A stretch of 64,000 nt of DNA from Pithys albifrons albifrons (taxonomy: Eukaryota; Chordata; Aves; Passeriformes; Thamnophilidae), in NCBI RefSeq assembly GCF_047495875.1, contig NC_092474.1, positions 14,180,200 through 14,244,199 on the forward strand, written 5' to 3'. The notes under the pieces were generated by a model, which saw nothing but the letters and a program-made list of their open reading frames with translations, was not told where the DNA came from and made no database searches. A program made the translations under genes and the position numbers. Positions 46,572 to 57,942 of the stretch are shown here, one piece after another. The number at the start of each line of letters is the position of its first letter. Within the stretch, counting starts at the first letter, position 1.

Positions 46572-46750
46572 ACTGGATGTGGCACTGAGTGTCCTCTTAA
46601 ACACCTCCAGGGACAGAGAATCCACCACGTCTTGATCCAACCCTACTGTGATCACCAGCCCAGGGCACTTTGTGCCCTGGGCTGGTGATCACAGTGGGGT
46701 TGGATCAAGGATTGGACTTGATGATCTCAGAAGTCTCTTCCAACCCAACT
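46572..46750. mobile_element. Hairpin-bearing CR1-derived insert, copy A
   Basis: 179 bp inside a CR1, flanked by an exact 27-bp direct repeat (46545-46571 and 46751-46777) that is single-copy CR1 host sequence elsewhere. The insert opens with GGATGTGGCACTGAGTG, then has CR1 UTR in inverted order, a 79-nt near-perfect hairpin and a T3-like CR1 3' end (TTGGACTTGATGATCT) without octamers. The hairpin arms are 46631-46668 and 46672-46709 with a TTT loop, 37 of 38 pairs matching. A very similar unit lies at 57326. Confidence 0.9.
46631..46709. repeat. Near-perfect inverted repeat, 38-bp arms
   Basis: Arms of 38 nt and a 3-nt loop. One mismatch, near GATCCAACCC(T/C)ACTG. Confidence 0.96.
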
Positions 46751-47218
46751 GAGAAGAGCAACGAGGCTGGAGAAGGGCCTGGAGCACAAGTGCTGTGGGG
46801 AGAGGCTGAGGGAGCTGGGGGTGTTCAGCCTGGAGAAGAGGAGGCTCAGAGGTGACCTCAGCACTGTCTGGAACTCCCTGAAGGGAAGTTCTGGGCAGGT
46901 GGGGGTTGGTCTCTTCTCCCAGGCACTCAGCAATAGGACAAGGGGGCACGATGGGCTCAAGCTCTGCCAGGGGAAATTGAAGTTGGAGAGCAGAAAAACT
47001 TCTTTGCAGAGAGAGTGCTCAGGGATTGGAATGGGCTGCCCAGAGAGGGGGTGGATTCCCCATCCCTGGAGGTTTTTCAGCTGAGCTTGGCCGTGGCACT
47101 GAGTGCCATGATCTGGTAAAGGGACCGGAGTTGGATCAAGGGTTGGACTTGATGACCTCGGAGGTTCTTTTCCAACCCAATTGATTCTATGATTCTGTGA
47201 TTCTGTGATTCAGACTCT

Positions 47219-48347
47219 GCCTGCCCAGACCTGCAGATGCTGTGCCTTTCCCCAGCACTCAGGACCAGGCTGGACCTGGAAGAAATGCTAAAGTATGGAG
47301 GTGAAAATCCCTGGGAAAACCACTCTGGACAGGTCTGAGGTGGGACTCTGGACTCACAGAGCCAGTGGGAGCAGGGGCTGTGCTTCTTCCCCACCCCTTC
47401 CCAGGGCTCAGATGTCCCTTCAGTGACAGGCACATGCTGATAAAATGGGAAAGGATAATGAAGGCACCATTATCTCATGAAATATTGCACTGCAAGAAAA
47501 AATGACACCTCGACAAAGCCACCAGGGCTTAATTTTTCCTTCAGGGTGGATAAATATGCTCTTTTCTGCTCACCCCAAGGCAGCCAGAGTCGTGTTTGAA
47601 CCCCTTCCATGGGCTTGGCCTTTCATTGGCAATTGTTGGAGTCTTGAAGTTCATGGAGTGATGTCTGAGCTTTCTGTCTCCTCCTGCACAAGAGGAAGAT
47701 CTCAACCTGCTCAGAAAACCCAGGAATCAAGAGGTGGAAAGTCTTTTGATCCACAACAACAGTTGAGGCCATAAAGAGTTGACTGATCCAGCTGGGCTTG
47801 GTCTTGTCTTCTCCACCTGCCACACACAGGGAATAGCCAAGGAGAGGAAGGGAGACCTGGCAGGGATTTTACAATGTCAACCATGCAAATACCAATTTTT
47901 GAACACTGTTTGATCACTTCCATGTATATTTTTAGTACAGCTTCCAGAAAATGGCAAAATGTGGCAAAGAAGTCCTTGCACACCAGGCAGGGCTGGAGCA
48001 AGGCAGGGAAATGGTCACCTGAGATGACTGTTGGAAATATTGAGGCGACACCTGTGAAAATTGGTAAAAAGTAGCTCCTTGGGCTTTTGCCTTACAGCCT
48101 CTTGGAGGCTCCATAATTTCCACTCTGCTCATTCAGGTATTTTTAGGGCTGTTATTAAATATTAACTGTAAAATCATCATATGAGGATTCCTTTCACTGT
48201 AGATATTCTTAACTACCTAGTTTTGAGCTAATTGCCTTCCAAACTTTCCAGGTTTCTATGTCTTCAGCAGAAGACCTCTCTTAAAGAGAAATTGTTTGAT
48301 TTCCACCTTTTCTTTGACCCCCTTTTCTTTTTATTTTGCACAGGGAT
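47219..48347. other. Unassigned DNA
   Basis: No recognised repeat or gene. Confidence 0.4.
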
Positions 48348-48455
48348 TTTGTCCCATCCCTGGAAGTGTCCAAGGCCAGGTTGGGCAGGGCTTGGAGCAA
48401 CCTGGGCTGGTGGGAGGTGTCCCTGCCCATGGCAGGGGGTGGAATGAGATGTTCC
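48348..48455 (+). mobile_element. CR1 fragment, T1 type
   Basis: TTGTCCCATCCCTGGAAGTG, GGAGCAACCTGGGCTGGTGG and CAGGGGGTGGAATGAGATG. The tail is missing. Confidence 0.9.
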
Positions 48456-48737
48456 CTTGCAGACCTTGCTGGGAAGAGAAGACAAAGTGCACAACCCACA
48501 GGACTGTTCCAGTGATTCCTCTCCCTGTGGGCCAACTTGTGACTGTTGCCAATGAAACAATTTAAGTACACTTCTCATCTTCCTAAAATCTCCAGGAGCA
48601 GCCTGTCCACAGCAAACACCCCATAACAGGAGGCTTTGCTCTCTGGGTAAATCCTACATAAGCATAAAGCACTACCTGAAATGTACTGATTTATTAATTG
48701 TCTGATTGAAATTTAGGTATCACCTCATTTAGGTACT

Positions 48738-49105
48738 GGAGCATGTCCAGGGCAGGGAACGGAGCTGGGAAGGGGCTGGAGCAGCAGGAGGGGATGAGGG
48801 AGCTGGGGGGGCTCAGCCTGGAGAAAAGGAGGCTCAGGGGGGACCTTCTGGCTCTGCAATCCCTGCCAGGAGGGGGGAGCTGGGGGTGGGTCAGGGTCTG
48901 CTCCAGAGCACAGGGACAGGAGGAGAGGGAATGGCCTCAGGGGCTGCCCAGGGAGCAGTGGAGTTCCCATCCCTGGAAGTGCTCCAAAAACTGTGTGGAG
49001 GTGGCACTTGAGGACACGGTTTAAGGGTGAACATGGGCTGATGACTGGACTCAATGACCTTGGAAGGCTTTTCCAGCCACAATGGCTCTGTGATCCATGA
49101 TTTCC
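48738..49105 (+). mobile_element. CR1 fragment, T4 type
   Basis: GGAGCAGCAGGAGGGGATGA, CTTCTGGCTCTGCAATCCC and CTCAATGACCTTGGAAGGC. It ends ATGGCTCTGTGATCCATGA. Confidence 0.92.
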
Positions 49106-49891
49106 TCTGGACTTGAATAGATCACTGCCAAGGTCAGCCAAGCCCTCCTGAGGAACAAAACGTAATAAAAGCAATTCCTAAACCCTCAAGAGTCTGGAGT
49201 GCACCAGCAGAGGTGTCTCTCTGGTGAGCCACCAGCAAGGGCTTTGCTCTCCCATGTCTCAGGTCTCTTGTCCCTCTAAGCTCTCATCCCACCAGTGTCT
49301 GCAGCAACCTCAGCACTGAGGTCAGGAGAGGTTGGAGTGTCTCTCATCTCCCCAAAACTTTGTGTGTTCTATCACTTTCCTGACTCCTCAAAGGGAAAGT
49401 TCAATGATTCTATGCCACCTATTAGCAGGCATTTAATAAGAATTAGTAATTACTGGATGGCATAAATTTTAATAATTATTATTGTAATTTCTAATGCAAT
49501 CATTAATCAATTCCTTATTATTGAGATAGCAATTATGCAAAGATTAATAACTCCAGTTAATACTTTTTAATTAAGTTAATTTGGGGAGGTGAGGAAGTGA
49601 AATGAAAGCTCTGTATTGTTGGCTTTTCTAGGGGGGACTTTCCTGGAGCTGCCAGTGCCCTGCATGGGATACTGGAACCTCAGACTGGGGCTGGGCAGAG
49701 AGCGGGCACTGGGTGGGAACTGCCCTGTTCTGCTGAGCAGGAGACCCTGAAATGGGGATCTGTTTGGGATGATCCTCGTGGTTCAGGCACCATGTCCAGA
49801 CTGGCAGGAGGAGGAGGATTCATGGCCTGAGAGCCTTGAGTGGGATCGTGGCTTTCAGATGAGATTGTATTAATGCCAGAGGAACACGAAT
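49106..49891. other. Unassigned DNA with an AT-rich block
   Basis: Contains a dense AT-rich run at 49425-49585 with many ATTA and TAAT words. The flanks show no recognised repeat or gene. Confidence 0.45.
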
Positions 49892-50237
49892 GAGTTGAGG
49901 GAGAAGGGACCTTCCAGTCCCACCCCCTGCCATGGGCAGGGACACCTCCCACCAGCCCTGCTTGCTCCAAGCCCTGTCCAACCTGGCCTTGGACACTCCC
50001 AGGGATGGGGCAGCCACAGCTTCTCTGCCCAACCTGTGCCAGAGCCTGCCCACCCTCACAGCCAAGAATTTCTCCCAATATCCCATCTATCCCTGCCCTC
50101 TGGCAGTGGGAATCCATTCCCTTTGTTCTGTCCCTCTATCCATTGTCCCAAGTCCCAATCCAAGCCTCTTGGATCCCCTTTAGGCATTGGAAGGGGCTCT
50201 GAGGTCTTTCCAAAGTCTCCTCTTCTCCAGCCTGTTT
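49892..50237 (-). mobile_element. CR1 fragment, T1 type
   Basis: GAGAAGGGACCTTCCAGTCC, CTGCCATGGGCAGGGACACC, then UTR to CTTTCCAAAGTCTCCTC. The octamer tail is absent. Confidence 0.92.
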
Positions 50238-51719
50238 TGTGTTGTGTGTGTTACTAAAGGACACATCCCCAGCATTCCCATGACATTCTCCTCCAGCTCC
50301 AGGATCCAAAAGCCCCAGCCCAAGTCCTGTGTTTTCATTCTGGAGCCCTGTTGTTTCCCTTTAGCACCCAAGCTGGGAGAGGTGAACTGCGTGTGGGATA
50401 TTGGCCATCTGAGCAAAGCCCAGGTAGGGCTCTCCTGGGGGACAAGGGAGAAGGGGAGCTGTGCTTGGAGAACTCATTTGGTACAAGTTGGAAAGAACCC
50501 CTTGAGAGGCTTGAGCGGCGGCAGCAATAGTGAAGATGCAGGAGCTGAGGGTCAGCACAGCAGGGTGTGTTACAGGACAGTGGCCAAAGGAGCATCACAG
50601 CTGGATGGGAGGGGACCACAACAGGAGGATTCCACACCAAACCCTCAGAGCTGGTGGGGCTGGTGGGGTGACCCTGGCCAGCAGCAAAGCTTCCATTGAT
50701 GACCAACCCTCTCCTGTGGCATTTCCCTTGCTCAGGCCAAACGAGCTCCCATTGTAGCATGTACATCCTTCTTCCTGAGCATTTAATCTTTAGGAATTAC
50801 TTCAGAGTCTCTCTGTTTCTTCACTGATGAATGGAGCCTCTCTGAAAAGGCCCCCAGGTTGGAAAACTTTTCAGTTAATTTTCATTCTCCCCTTTATGCT
50901 TAACCCTCGTGGTCCCCTCAAGGAGCAGCACCATTCCCTCCTGAACAGAATGGAAGGTGCAGGGTTTTATTTGCAGAGTGACATTTATGTGAAGTTTCAG
51001 GTGGATTTGAGGTCTGGTGGCAGTTTCATTTTGTCAGGGGTAGGTGTTGCACTGGATTTGGGAGTTCCAAGAGGCAGCACCCCCGGGAGGGTTTTTTGAG
51101 AAAGGATCCTCCCAGGATTTTCATTTTGTTCCTCCAGAGAAAGTTATTTAATAGAGTAACACAGGAAGAGAAAATAACTGCATTTAAACACCGTTTCCTG
51201 CAAATGGCACAGTTTTCCATCTGCTTGTTTTTGGGTGATAGCAGCACAGTGCAAGGGAAGAGCTTTCCTCCTCCTGTCTGACCTCCTGGAGATTCCCAGC
51301 TCCACCTCTAGCTACAACCATCACCAAAAGGACTTAAACAATTAAAAATCAGGGATGTCCTCAGGGATTTCTCCCTCTTTTTCCATAAAATACTCCCAAG
51401 TCACAAGCTGCCATGACCTTGAGGAATGGGTCTGCAACAAAGAGGATGGAGCTTGTCAAGGACAGGGTCTGGGAATAAGTGAATGGCCACAGCATTCCTC
51501 ATAGTTTCCCTTTGGACTCCCAGGAGAGCCTGAAGAAGCTCTTTTGGAGATGTAGGAGAGTAATAAAATTGAGCACATGGACTGTTAGGAAGAGAGAAGT
51601 CAATTCTCTACCCTTGGTGTTGGCACTACCCTTCTGTAGCTCACCCTTCTCACAGGAGGCTCAGACCCTTCTGCAAGGATTTCCCCTTGTGTCAGATTTG
51701 GACCCAACACAGCATTTTG
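50238..51719. other. Unassigned DNA
   Basis: No recognised repeat or gene. The 170-residue plus frame at 50187-50699 overlaps a minus frame and carries no domain signature. Confidence 0.4.
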
Positions 51720-51838
51720 GGACAACACTCTTGGGCACAGGGTGTGACTCTTGGGGGTGGGTCTGTGCAGAGCTGAGGGTTGGACTTGACGATCCTTGTG
51801 GGTCCCTTCCAGCTCAGCACATTCTGGGATTCTGTGCT
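51720..51838 (+). mobile_element. CR1 fragment, T2 type
   Basis: TTGGGCACAGGGTGTGACTC, TCCTTGTGGGTCCCTTCCAG, and TTCTGGGATTCTGTG at the end. Confidence 0.9.
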
Positions 51839-51967
51839 CTCCTACAAAGGGGTGATTCCCTCTCCAGAAACCTCAAGATGTTTGTTTAAAGACAATCTCT
51901 GGAATACAACCATGGGGCAGGAATCCATCTTCAGGGGTGGAGAACACTTCCAGCCTTTCCAGTGTAG

Positions 51968-52030
51968 GACCATGGAGGCGTTATGGTTGGAAAAGACCTC
52001 AGAGATCATCAAGTCCAGCCTTCTGTGTAC
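51968..52030 (-). mobile_element. CR1 tail, T3-like
   Basis: TTATGGTTGGAAAAGACCTC, AGAGATCATCAAGTCCAGCC. The octamers are gone. Confidence 0.75.
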
Positions 52031-54287
52031 ATATTTACTCTGTTCTTCTTCACTTCATTGCTTCTCCTTGTCTTTTCTGCTCACCCTGGAATCTCAGGGA
52101 TGCTCCCAGTGTGGCTGCAGAGCCACTGCAGGAGAAGCTCCTCAGCTCTGCCTGCTCAGGCTATCCCAGCTGGGGAGTAGTCTAACATCTTCCATCTTCT
52201 TTTGTCTCTTATTTTGGGTCATGGAACCCTTCTGGGACTCACCAGTTATTTAAACATCCTCTGTGCTGAGCAGAACAACCATCATTTCCTTGCTCTTTTT
52301 GGAACTGACTTCCTCATTTAGTATTTGCTCAGAGCAGCTCTGGGGTTGAGTTTCAAAGGAAAATCCAGGAGTGTTTTGCTGTTCATTTGGTTGTGCTCTC
52401 ACTGTGCCATGGCAATTGCACAGGGACTGCCTTCTAATTAGCTCCAGAGCTGTGTGATATCTCTGGGAACAGTCAATACACTTATTTGGCTTCCTTTATT
52501 TGTGGAAAAGACGTGGAAAATATGCTGAATAGACTCGATAGTTTCCCTCCAGAAGGAAGGGAAAGCAACAGTCCTGTTTTATGCAGCAGCAAGTTTTCTT
52601 CAAGTTTGTTTTTGCAAGTAAAAGAAGAAGGAAAAAAGGAAACAAAAAGAAATGATTTGGGGGGAAAAAGAAGCATTTATTACACTATAATGAGGTAAAA
52701 CTGAGCTCACATACCAATGGGGGAGCTGACAATAATACATGGCTTTAATTAGCAATCAGGATTTGAGGAACAGCTTATTATGCAAATAGTTTCAAAGCTT
52801 CCCACTAAAAAAGTGCCTATGGAAAGATTTGCTAATGACAAGGAGATCTCCATTTTGTAATATAATCATGAAATGCTCCAGACAATAATTACACATTTCC
52901 TTGCATGTTTGTTATGAAACTCTGGACTTCTAACTCTGTGCTGTGGACTCCCAGTGGACCCAAGGAAGAGATAATGACCCCAAACTTCTCTTCCTAAAGG
53001 CAGAGAAATGAGTTATTCTGCTGCCTTCAAGAAGAGCTGCCATGCCATGGATTGGAGGGGGAAAAGCACCAAAGTTTGAAGCTGAGCTCAGTTAATTGAA
53101 AATAAAGCAATTTAAATAAATTTGCTCTAAATAAAGCAATTAACCTGCTGAAGCCTGTCCGTGATGGAGCTGCAGGAAGTTCATGGTCACATCTGTGCTT
53201 CCAGGGCAGTGGCTGCTGGGGAGGACACACTAATTAGGTGTTGGGTAATTAAAGTCACAGCTGCAGGATTCCCAAGGGAAGTCACTCTGGGGCCCACAAA
53301 AAGGATTTGGTGGTTCAGAAACACTCCTGGGGACACCAGGATTTCTGCTGGGTGCTGAGGGGAGAGGAGCAGGGCAGGAATTGCTCACCCGAGGACAGGA
53401 GGCACTCAGGGGGTCGGTGGTGAGGCACCAGCTCCCCTAGGAGGGTGAAAACCACCTGCCAGCTCCCCTTTGCATCTGTTCCTTCCTGAGGGATAATCAG
53501 GAAAGGTGTGGGAAGCCTTTGGCATTCAGCCCAAGCCTCTGCAAACAGCTGAGGAGCTCAATGGCCAAGCTGCCAATCAGCCCCACAGCAATTAATTAAC
53601 TGCAGGTTTTCTCAGTCTGGTGCTTCCCCTCCATGGACATGAAATTAAACTTGGAGTGACCCAGGGCCCACTGACAAAACATCTCAAGACTTTTCCTTTC
53701 AGCTGGTTTGGGAAGACACCTTCTAATTGCAGGCCAGCTGTGGGTGTGAGGACCAGCTTGCACACTGGGGTCTCCATTCCCATCAGCACCTTCCTTCTTC
53801 CAGGGATTTCAGGGTCCTACAGACCTTTCCTGGGACAGCAGAAAAAAATTACAGAGCTGCATCTTGTCTCCATTGCAGTTCACTGCTTCTCTTTTTTCCA
53901 CCAGGTCTTTAAGGAGGATGAACCTTTAGGAGCATCATCTGACTGCGCCTGTGAAGGCCATAAGGTCCCACCCAGGCAGCCCTGGGCTGACTCTTCAAAC
54001 ACTTTATCTCTGAGAGGAGAATTTCCAGAGACACAGAAATGCATGTTTGTCTGCTCCAAGCCTGGTGCAGCTCTAGTTGAGGTATCCCTGTTTTCTCTCA
54101 TGGGATTGTGACAAAATGGATATAGACAAAAAACCAAAGGAAATTCCCCCAAAGTCCCTTGATTCCTGAGGAAATTACACACAGGGCATCACTCTTAAGG
54201 CAGACTCCATGTTCTCACAGTTTCTCTTGCCAATAAAGTGCTGGGGGCTCATCAGATACTGTGAGGTTTGTTTTAAGACATGGAGAA
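52031..54287. other. Unassigned 2.3-kb stretch, partly AT-rich
   Basis: No recognised repeat or gene. 52430-53270 is AT-rich and non-repetitive, with TTTAATTAGC at about 52744, a perfect octamer ATGCAAAT at 52780-52787, and several AATAAA words around 53100-53140. Confidence 0.45.
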
Positions 54288-54913
54288 CAGCAGTGCCCTG
54301 GAGCCAGGAGGGACATCCCTGCCCTGGGGGGCATCAGGCCCAGCATGGCCAGGCCAGGGAGGGGATTGTCCCACTCTGCTCTGCACTGGGGCAGCCTCAC
54401 CTGCAATGGGGGGACAGTTTGGGGGGACACAATGGAAGGGAGAGATTGAGCCATTGCAGAGTGTCCAAAGGAGGGACATGGAGGTGGTTCAGGGCCTGGA
54501 GGGGCAGAGTGTGAGGGCACTGAGGGCACTTGGTGTGTTCAGCTGCAGAAGAGGAGACTGAGGGGACACCTCAGTGCAGGTCCAACTTCCTCAGGAGGGG
54601 CAGAGGAGGGGCAGGCACTGAGCTCTGCTCTGTGGGGAACAGGGACAACACCCAGAGAGTGGCCTGGAGTTGTGTCAGGGCAGGGTCAGGTGGGATCTCA
54701 GGGAAAGGTTCTTCCCCCAGAGGGTGGTGGGCACTGAGCAGGCTCCCCAGGGCAGTGGGCACAGCCCCAAGGCTGCCAGAGCTCCAGGAGGGTTTGGCTG
54801 ATGCTCTTGGGCACAGGGTGTGACTCTTGGGGATGGTCCTCTGCAGGGCCAGGAGTTGGACTGGGTGGTCCTTGTGGGTCTCTTCCAGCTCAGGATATTC
54901 TGTGATTCTGTGA
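54288..54913 (+). mobile_element. CR1 fragment, T2 type
   Basis: About 625 bp. It starts in the ORF2 end/UTR junction (CAGTGCCCTGGAGCCAGGAG) and runs through GGCACAGGGTGTGACTCTT to ATATTCTGTGATTCTGTG. Confidence 0.93.
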
Positions 54914-55405
54914 AGCCCTGGAGTGACAACCAGCTGAGTTACAGCAGGTTCCTTTAGGGTGGCTTGGAAGTGCATGGAACTGCTTCCCCTGGAGCATGCC
55001 AAGGGACAGGGCTGGTGTGTGCAGCCCATGGCAGCAGAGCTCACCTTGGCTGGGTCTCCTGCTCCGTGCCTGACTCACCGTCCCCAACCCTTCCTGCCAC
55101 TGCCCCTTCCTCTGGGCTGCCACAAACACTCTGTGACCCCAAGGGGGGTTGGATCAAGGCCCTGCTCTGCTGACAACCTCCTTCTGTGAACAGTATACTT
55201 CCCTCTTCCTCCCCAGCTTCGACTTCTCCAGGGTTTATGTCTTCCTGAACTAGGGGTTGTGTCCATCCATGCTTTGGAAACTCTGGGAAATCCCTTCATT
55301 GGTCCCATCCACAGTGGTTGACTCGTCCTGGTCAGGACAGGCATGGACTGAGGGGCTGCAGTCCCCAAATCTGCATTTTCTCTAGGAAGAGCTTTGTCCT
55401 ACAGT
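54914..55405. other. Unassigned DNA
   Basis: No recognised repeat or gene. Confidence 0.4.
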
Positions 55406-55803
55406 CCATAGAGGGGCTGAGGGAGCTGGGGGGGCTCACCCTGCAGAAAAAGAGGCTCAGGGGGGACCTTCTGGCCCTCTGCAACCCCTGTCAGGAGGGG
55501 GAAGCTGGAGGGGGTCAGGCTCTGCTCCAGGGAACAGGGACAGGATGAGAGGAAATGGTTTCAAGCTGTGCCAGGGGTGGTTCAGGTTGAATATGAAGGA
55601 AAGTTCCTTCATGGAAAGGGTGGTCAGGCATTGGAACAGGCTGCCCAGGGCAGTGGTGGAGGCTCCATCTCTGGAAATGTTCCAAAAATGCATGAATGTT
55701 ACACCTGGGGACATGGTTTAGTGGTCGACCAGCTGGTGCTGGGAATGGTTGGACTTGATCCTGGAGAGCTTTTCCAGCCTTGACAGTTCTGTGGTCCTGT
55801 GAG
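55406..55803 (+). mobile_element. CR1 fragment, T4 type
   Basis: GGCTGAGGGAGCTGGGGGGG, CTTCTGGCCCTCTGCAACCC, GGTGGTCAGGCATTGGAACA and GAGAGCTTTTCCAGCC. It ends in octamer-like TTCTGTGGTCCTGTGAG. Confidence 0.92.
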
Positions 55804-56905
55804 GTGGGTGATGACCTACTGCTGATTTGTCTACAGGATCCCAGACCCAGCACTACAGTCTAGAAATATTTTCTGTTTTCCAGCCATAAACTCCCAACAG
55901 GGTACAGGAGACTGTGGGACATTTGAATTTTGTGTGTTTGTGGTGCATTTTTGTGCATTAACTCTTTCTCCTTGTTATCTCACATCCCTCCAGCTGAGGT
56001 GAGCTGGGACACAGACACACCTGGGGCTTTTGGCCTTTTCCCACCAGTCTGTTGTGTTATTCTATCCTGAGACTCCTGAGCCCCAGCTCTGCTCTCTGTA
56101 AAACAGAGATAATTCTGTGTGCAAATTACTTTTTCCTGTGAAACGTCACCCAAAGGTTGGATTTGTGGCTCTTCTTGGGCTTGACCACAGGTGGGCTCTG
56201 GGCAGTCCCACCCACCCAGCTGATGTGTGACCTGTGTTTGCCACCAGGCAGGACAGCCAAACTCCACAGGGCATGTGGTACCTGGGGATACACTCCCTGC
56301 CCTCCATCCCCCCTCCCAAAGAGGGAAAAATTCTTTACTATCTTCCAGATGGGTAAGGAAACCTCAGAGGAACAGCATAAAAATTACTGGAAGAAACTGT
56401 TTTGAATTCAGAGACACTCATGAAACAGGGAGGGAAAATATTATGAGACCTTCCCCTCCAGAGTTAAAAAATCAGCACTTCTGGTTGTCAGGATTAGAAT
56501 GTGGAGAGGAACAATAAAAGCAGATGGATAAAAATGTCCTAAAACCCCCAAGACCTCCACCCTTTCACCCCAATCTCAGTGGGCTGATAGAGGAATAATC
56601 ACTCACTGGAGCATCAGTATTTGGACCACTTTGGCTCTTCCATGTGGGATCCCACCCTGTAAAGTCCAGGTCAGCACATGGCTCCTGCAACAGTGACTTT
56701 GAGGAAAAGAAAGCTGGGCCTGATTTCATCATCTTATGTATTTTGGGCAGCAGCATAATGATGAAATCTGGGAAGTTCTCAGACTTCTTCAGTAAGGGGG
56801 ATTTAGCCCTGCTCCTCCTCCCCAGGTAGTGTCCAGAGAGTGTCCAGAGAGTGGAGGAAATGATGGGATTATGTTACGAGGGAGATCGCAGGAGTGAATT
56901 GTTCC
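55804..56905. other. Unassigned DNA
   Basis: No recognised repeat or gene. Confidence 0.4.
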
Positions 56906-57325
56906 AGGAGCACAAGTGCTGTGGGGAGAGGCTGAGGGAGCTGGGGGTGTTCAGCCTGGAGAAGAGGAGGCTCAGAGGTGACCTCAGCACTGTCTGGAAG
57001 TGCCTGAAGGGAAGTTCTGGCCAGGTGGGGGTTGGTCTCTTCTCCCAGGCACTCAGCAATAGGACAAGGGGGCACGATGGGCTCAAGCTCTGCCAGGGGA
57101 AAGTGAAGTTGGAGATCAGGAAAAAACTTCTTTGCAGAGAGAGTGCTCAGGGATTGGAATGGGCTGCCCAGAGAGGGGGTGGATTCCCCATCCCTGGAGG
57201 TTTTTCAGCTGAGCTTGGCCGTGGCACTGAGTGCCATGATCTGGTAAAGGGACTGGAGTTGGACCAAGGGTTGGACTTGATGATCTCGGAGGTCTTTTCC
57301 AACCCAATCCATTCTGTGATTCTAT
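56906..57325 (+). mobile_element. CR1 fragment, T3 type
   Basis: Nearly identical to 46780-47185 over the UTR: CACAAGTGCTGTGGGGAGAG, AGCAATAGGACAAGGGGGCA and TTGGACTTGATGATCTCGG. It ends in octamers to 57325, where the hairpin unit begins. Confidence 0.94.
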
Positions 57326-57500
57326 GGATGTGGCACTGAGTGAGAATCCACCACATCTTGATCCAACCCCACTGTGATCACCAGCCCAGGGCACTCTGTG
57401 CCCTGGGCTGGTGATCACAGTGGGGTTGGATCAAGGGTTGGACTTGATGATCTTGGAGGTCTTTTCCAACCCAATCCATTCTATGATTCTATGATTCTAT
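57326..57500. mobile_element. Hairpin-bearing CR1-derived unit, copy B
   Basis: Opens with GGATGTGGCACTGAGTG as in copy A but lacks about 24 bp of the inverted UTR. It then has a perfect hairpin (arms 57357-57394 and 57398-57435, loop TCT) followed by the T3 tail and three octamers. It follows a complete CR1 tail, so direct flanks of CR1 tail sequence lie on both sides. As in copy A, the right arm is in normal CR1 order and the left arm is the same sequence inverted. Confidence 0.9.
57357..57435. repeat. Perfect inverted repeat, 38-bp arms
   Basis: 38 of 38 pairs with a 3-nt loop. Confidence 0.97.
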
Positions 57501-57879
57501 CCAAACTAACCTCTCCAGCCAAACATCCCATCCCTACAAGCCAAGAATGCCCACTATGAAGAGAGGATGGGTACTAGGAAAGATCAAAGGTGAAATTAAT
57601 GCTCTTTCAAGAGGGCAGCACAGAAATCTGGAGTGAGAGCCAAAAGTTCAAACAAATTAATATTTTAACCAGAGAATTAGGCATTGAAATAATTGATAGT
57701 TTTCTTGTCTGCAGGGTTCTTACCATCAAATAGCTGCAGGGGGTTGGTGACCATGAGATGGAGTGAAGAAACATTCAAGAGTGAGTGTGTTTCATCTTGA
57801 AGTGCAGTCTCAGAGGTGGGTGGCAGAGGGTGTGCCTTGGAGGTGAATACAACTTTGCAAGAGCTGCCGATGGCGGGAC
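57501..57879. other. Unassigned DNA
   Basis: No recognised repeat or gene. Confidence 0.4.
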
Positions 57880-57942
57880 ATTTGGGAGGAGATGATCCTT
57901 AAGGTCCCTTCCAACCCAGGCCATTCCAGGATTCTGTGGGAC
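57880..57942 (+). mobile_element. CR1 fragment, T1 type
   Basis: GGAGATGATCCTTAAGGTCC, CCATTCCAGGATTCTGTGG. Tail only. Confidence 0.8.

Larger units (their letters stand above)
45490..47210 (+). mobile_element. CR1 with partial reverse transcriptase, T3 type, interrupted
   Basis: The longest CR1 in the window, about 1.54 kb once the 179-bp insert is removed. Successive frames carry reverse-transcriptase landmarks in the right order: LANVTPIHKKG (45612-45645), N.RPVSLTS (45661-45687), a FDTVSH-like palm motif with TFDTVS (45888), SGVPQGSS (about 46030), and the catalytic FADDTK (46109-46126), then MEFNKAKC. At least one frameshift separates the first part from the YLDLSKTFD part, so the protein is not intact. 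The endonuclease and the first part of RT are missing by 5' truncation. The 3' UTR ends in octamers at 47210. It would have encoded the enzyme that copies CR1 RNA at its target. Now it is a fossil. Confidence 0.92.

Noticed and set aside
45516..46635. Host gene with reverse-transcriptase-like exons
   Set aside because: Motifs and the 3' UTR with octamers identify a CR1 element. The frames are shifted, and no splice structure is needed.
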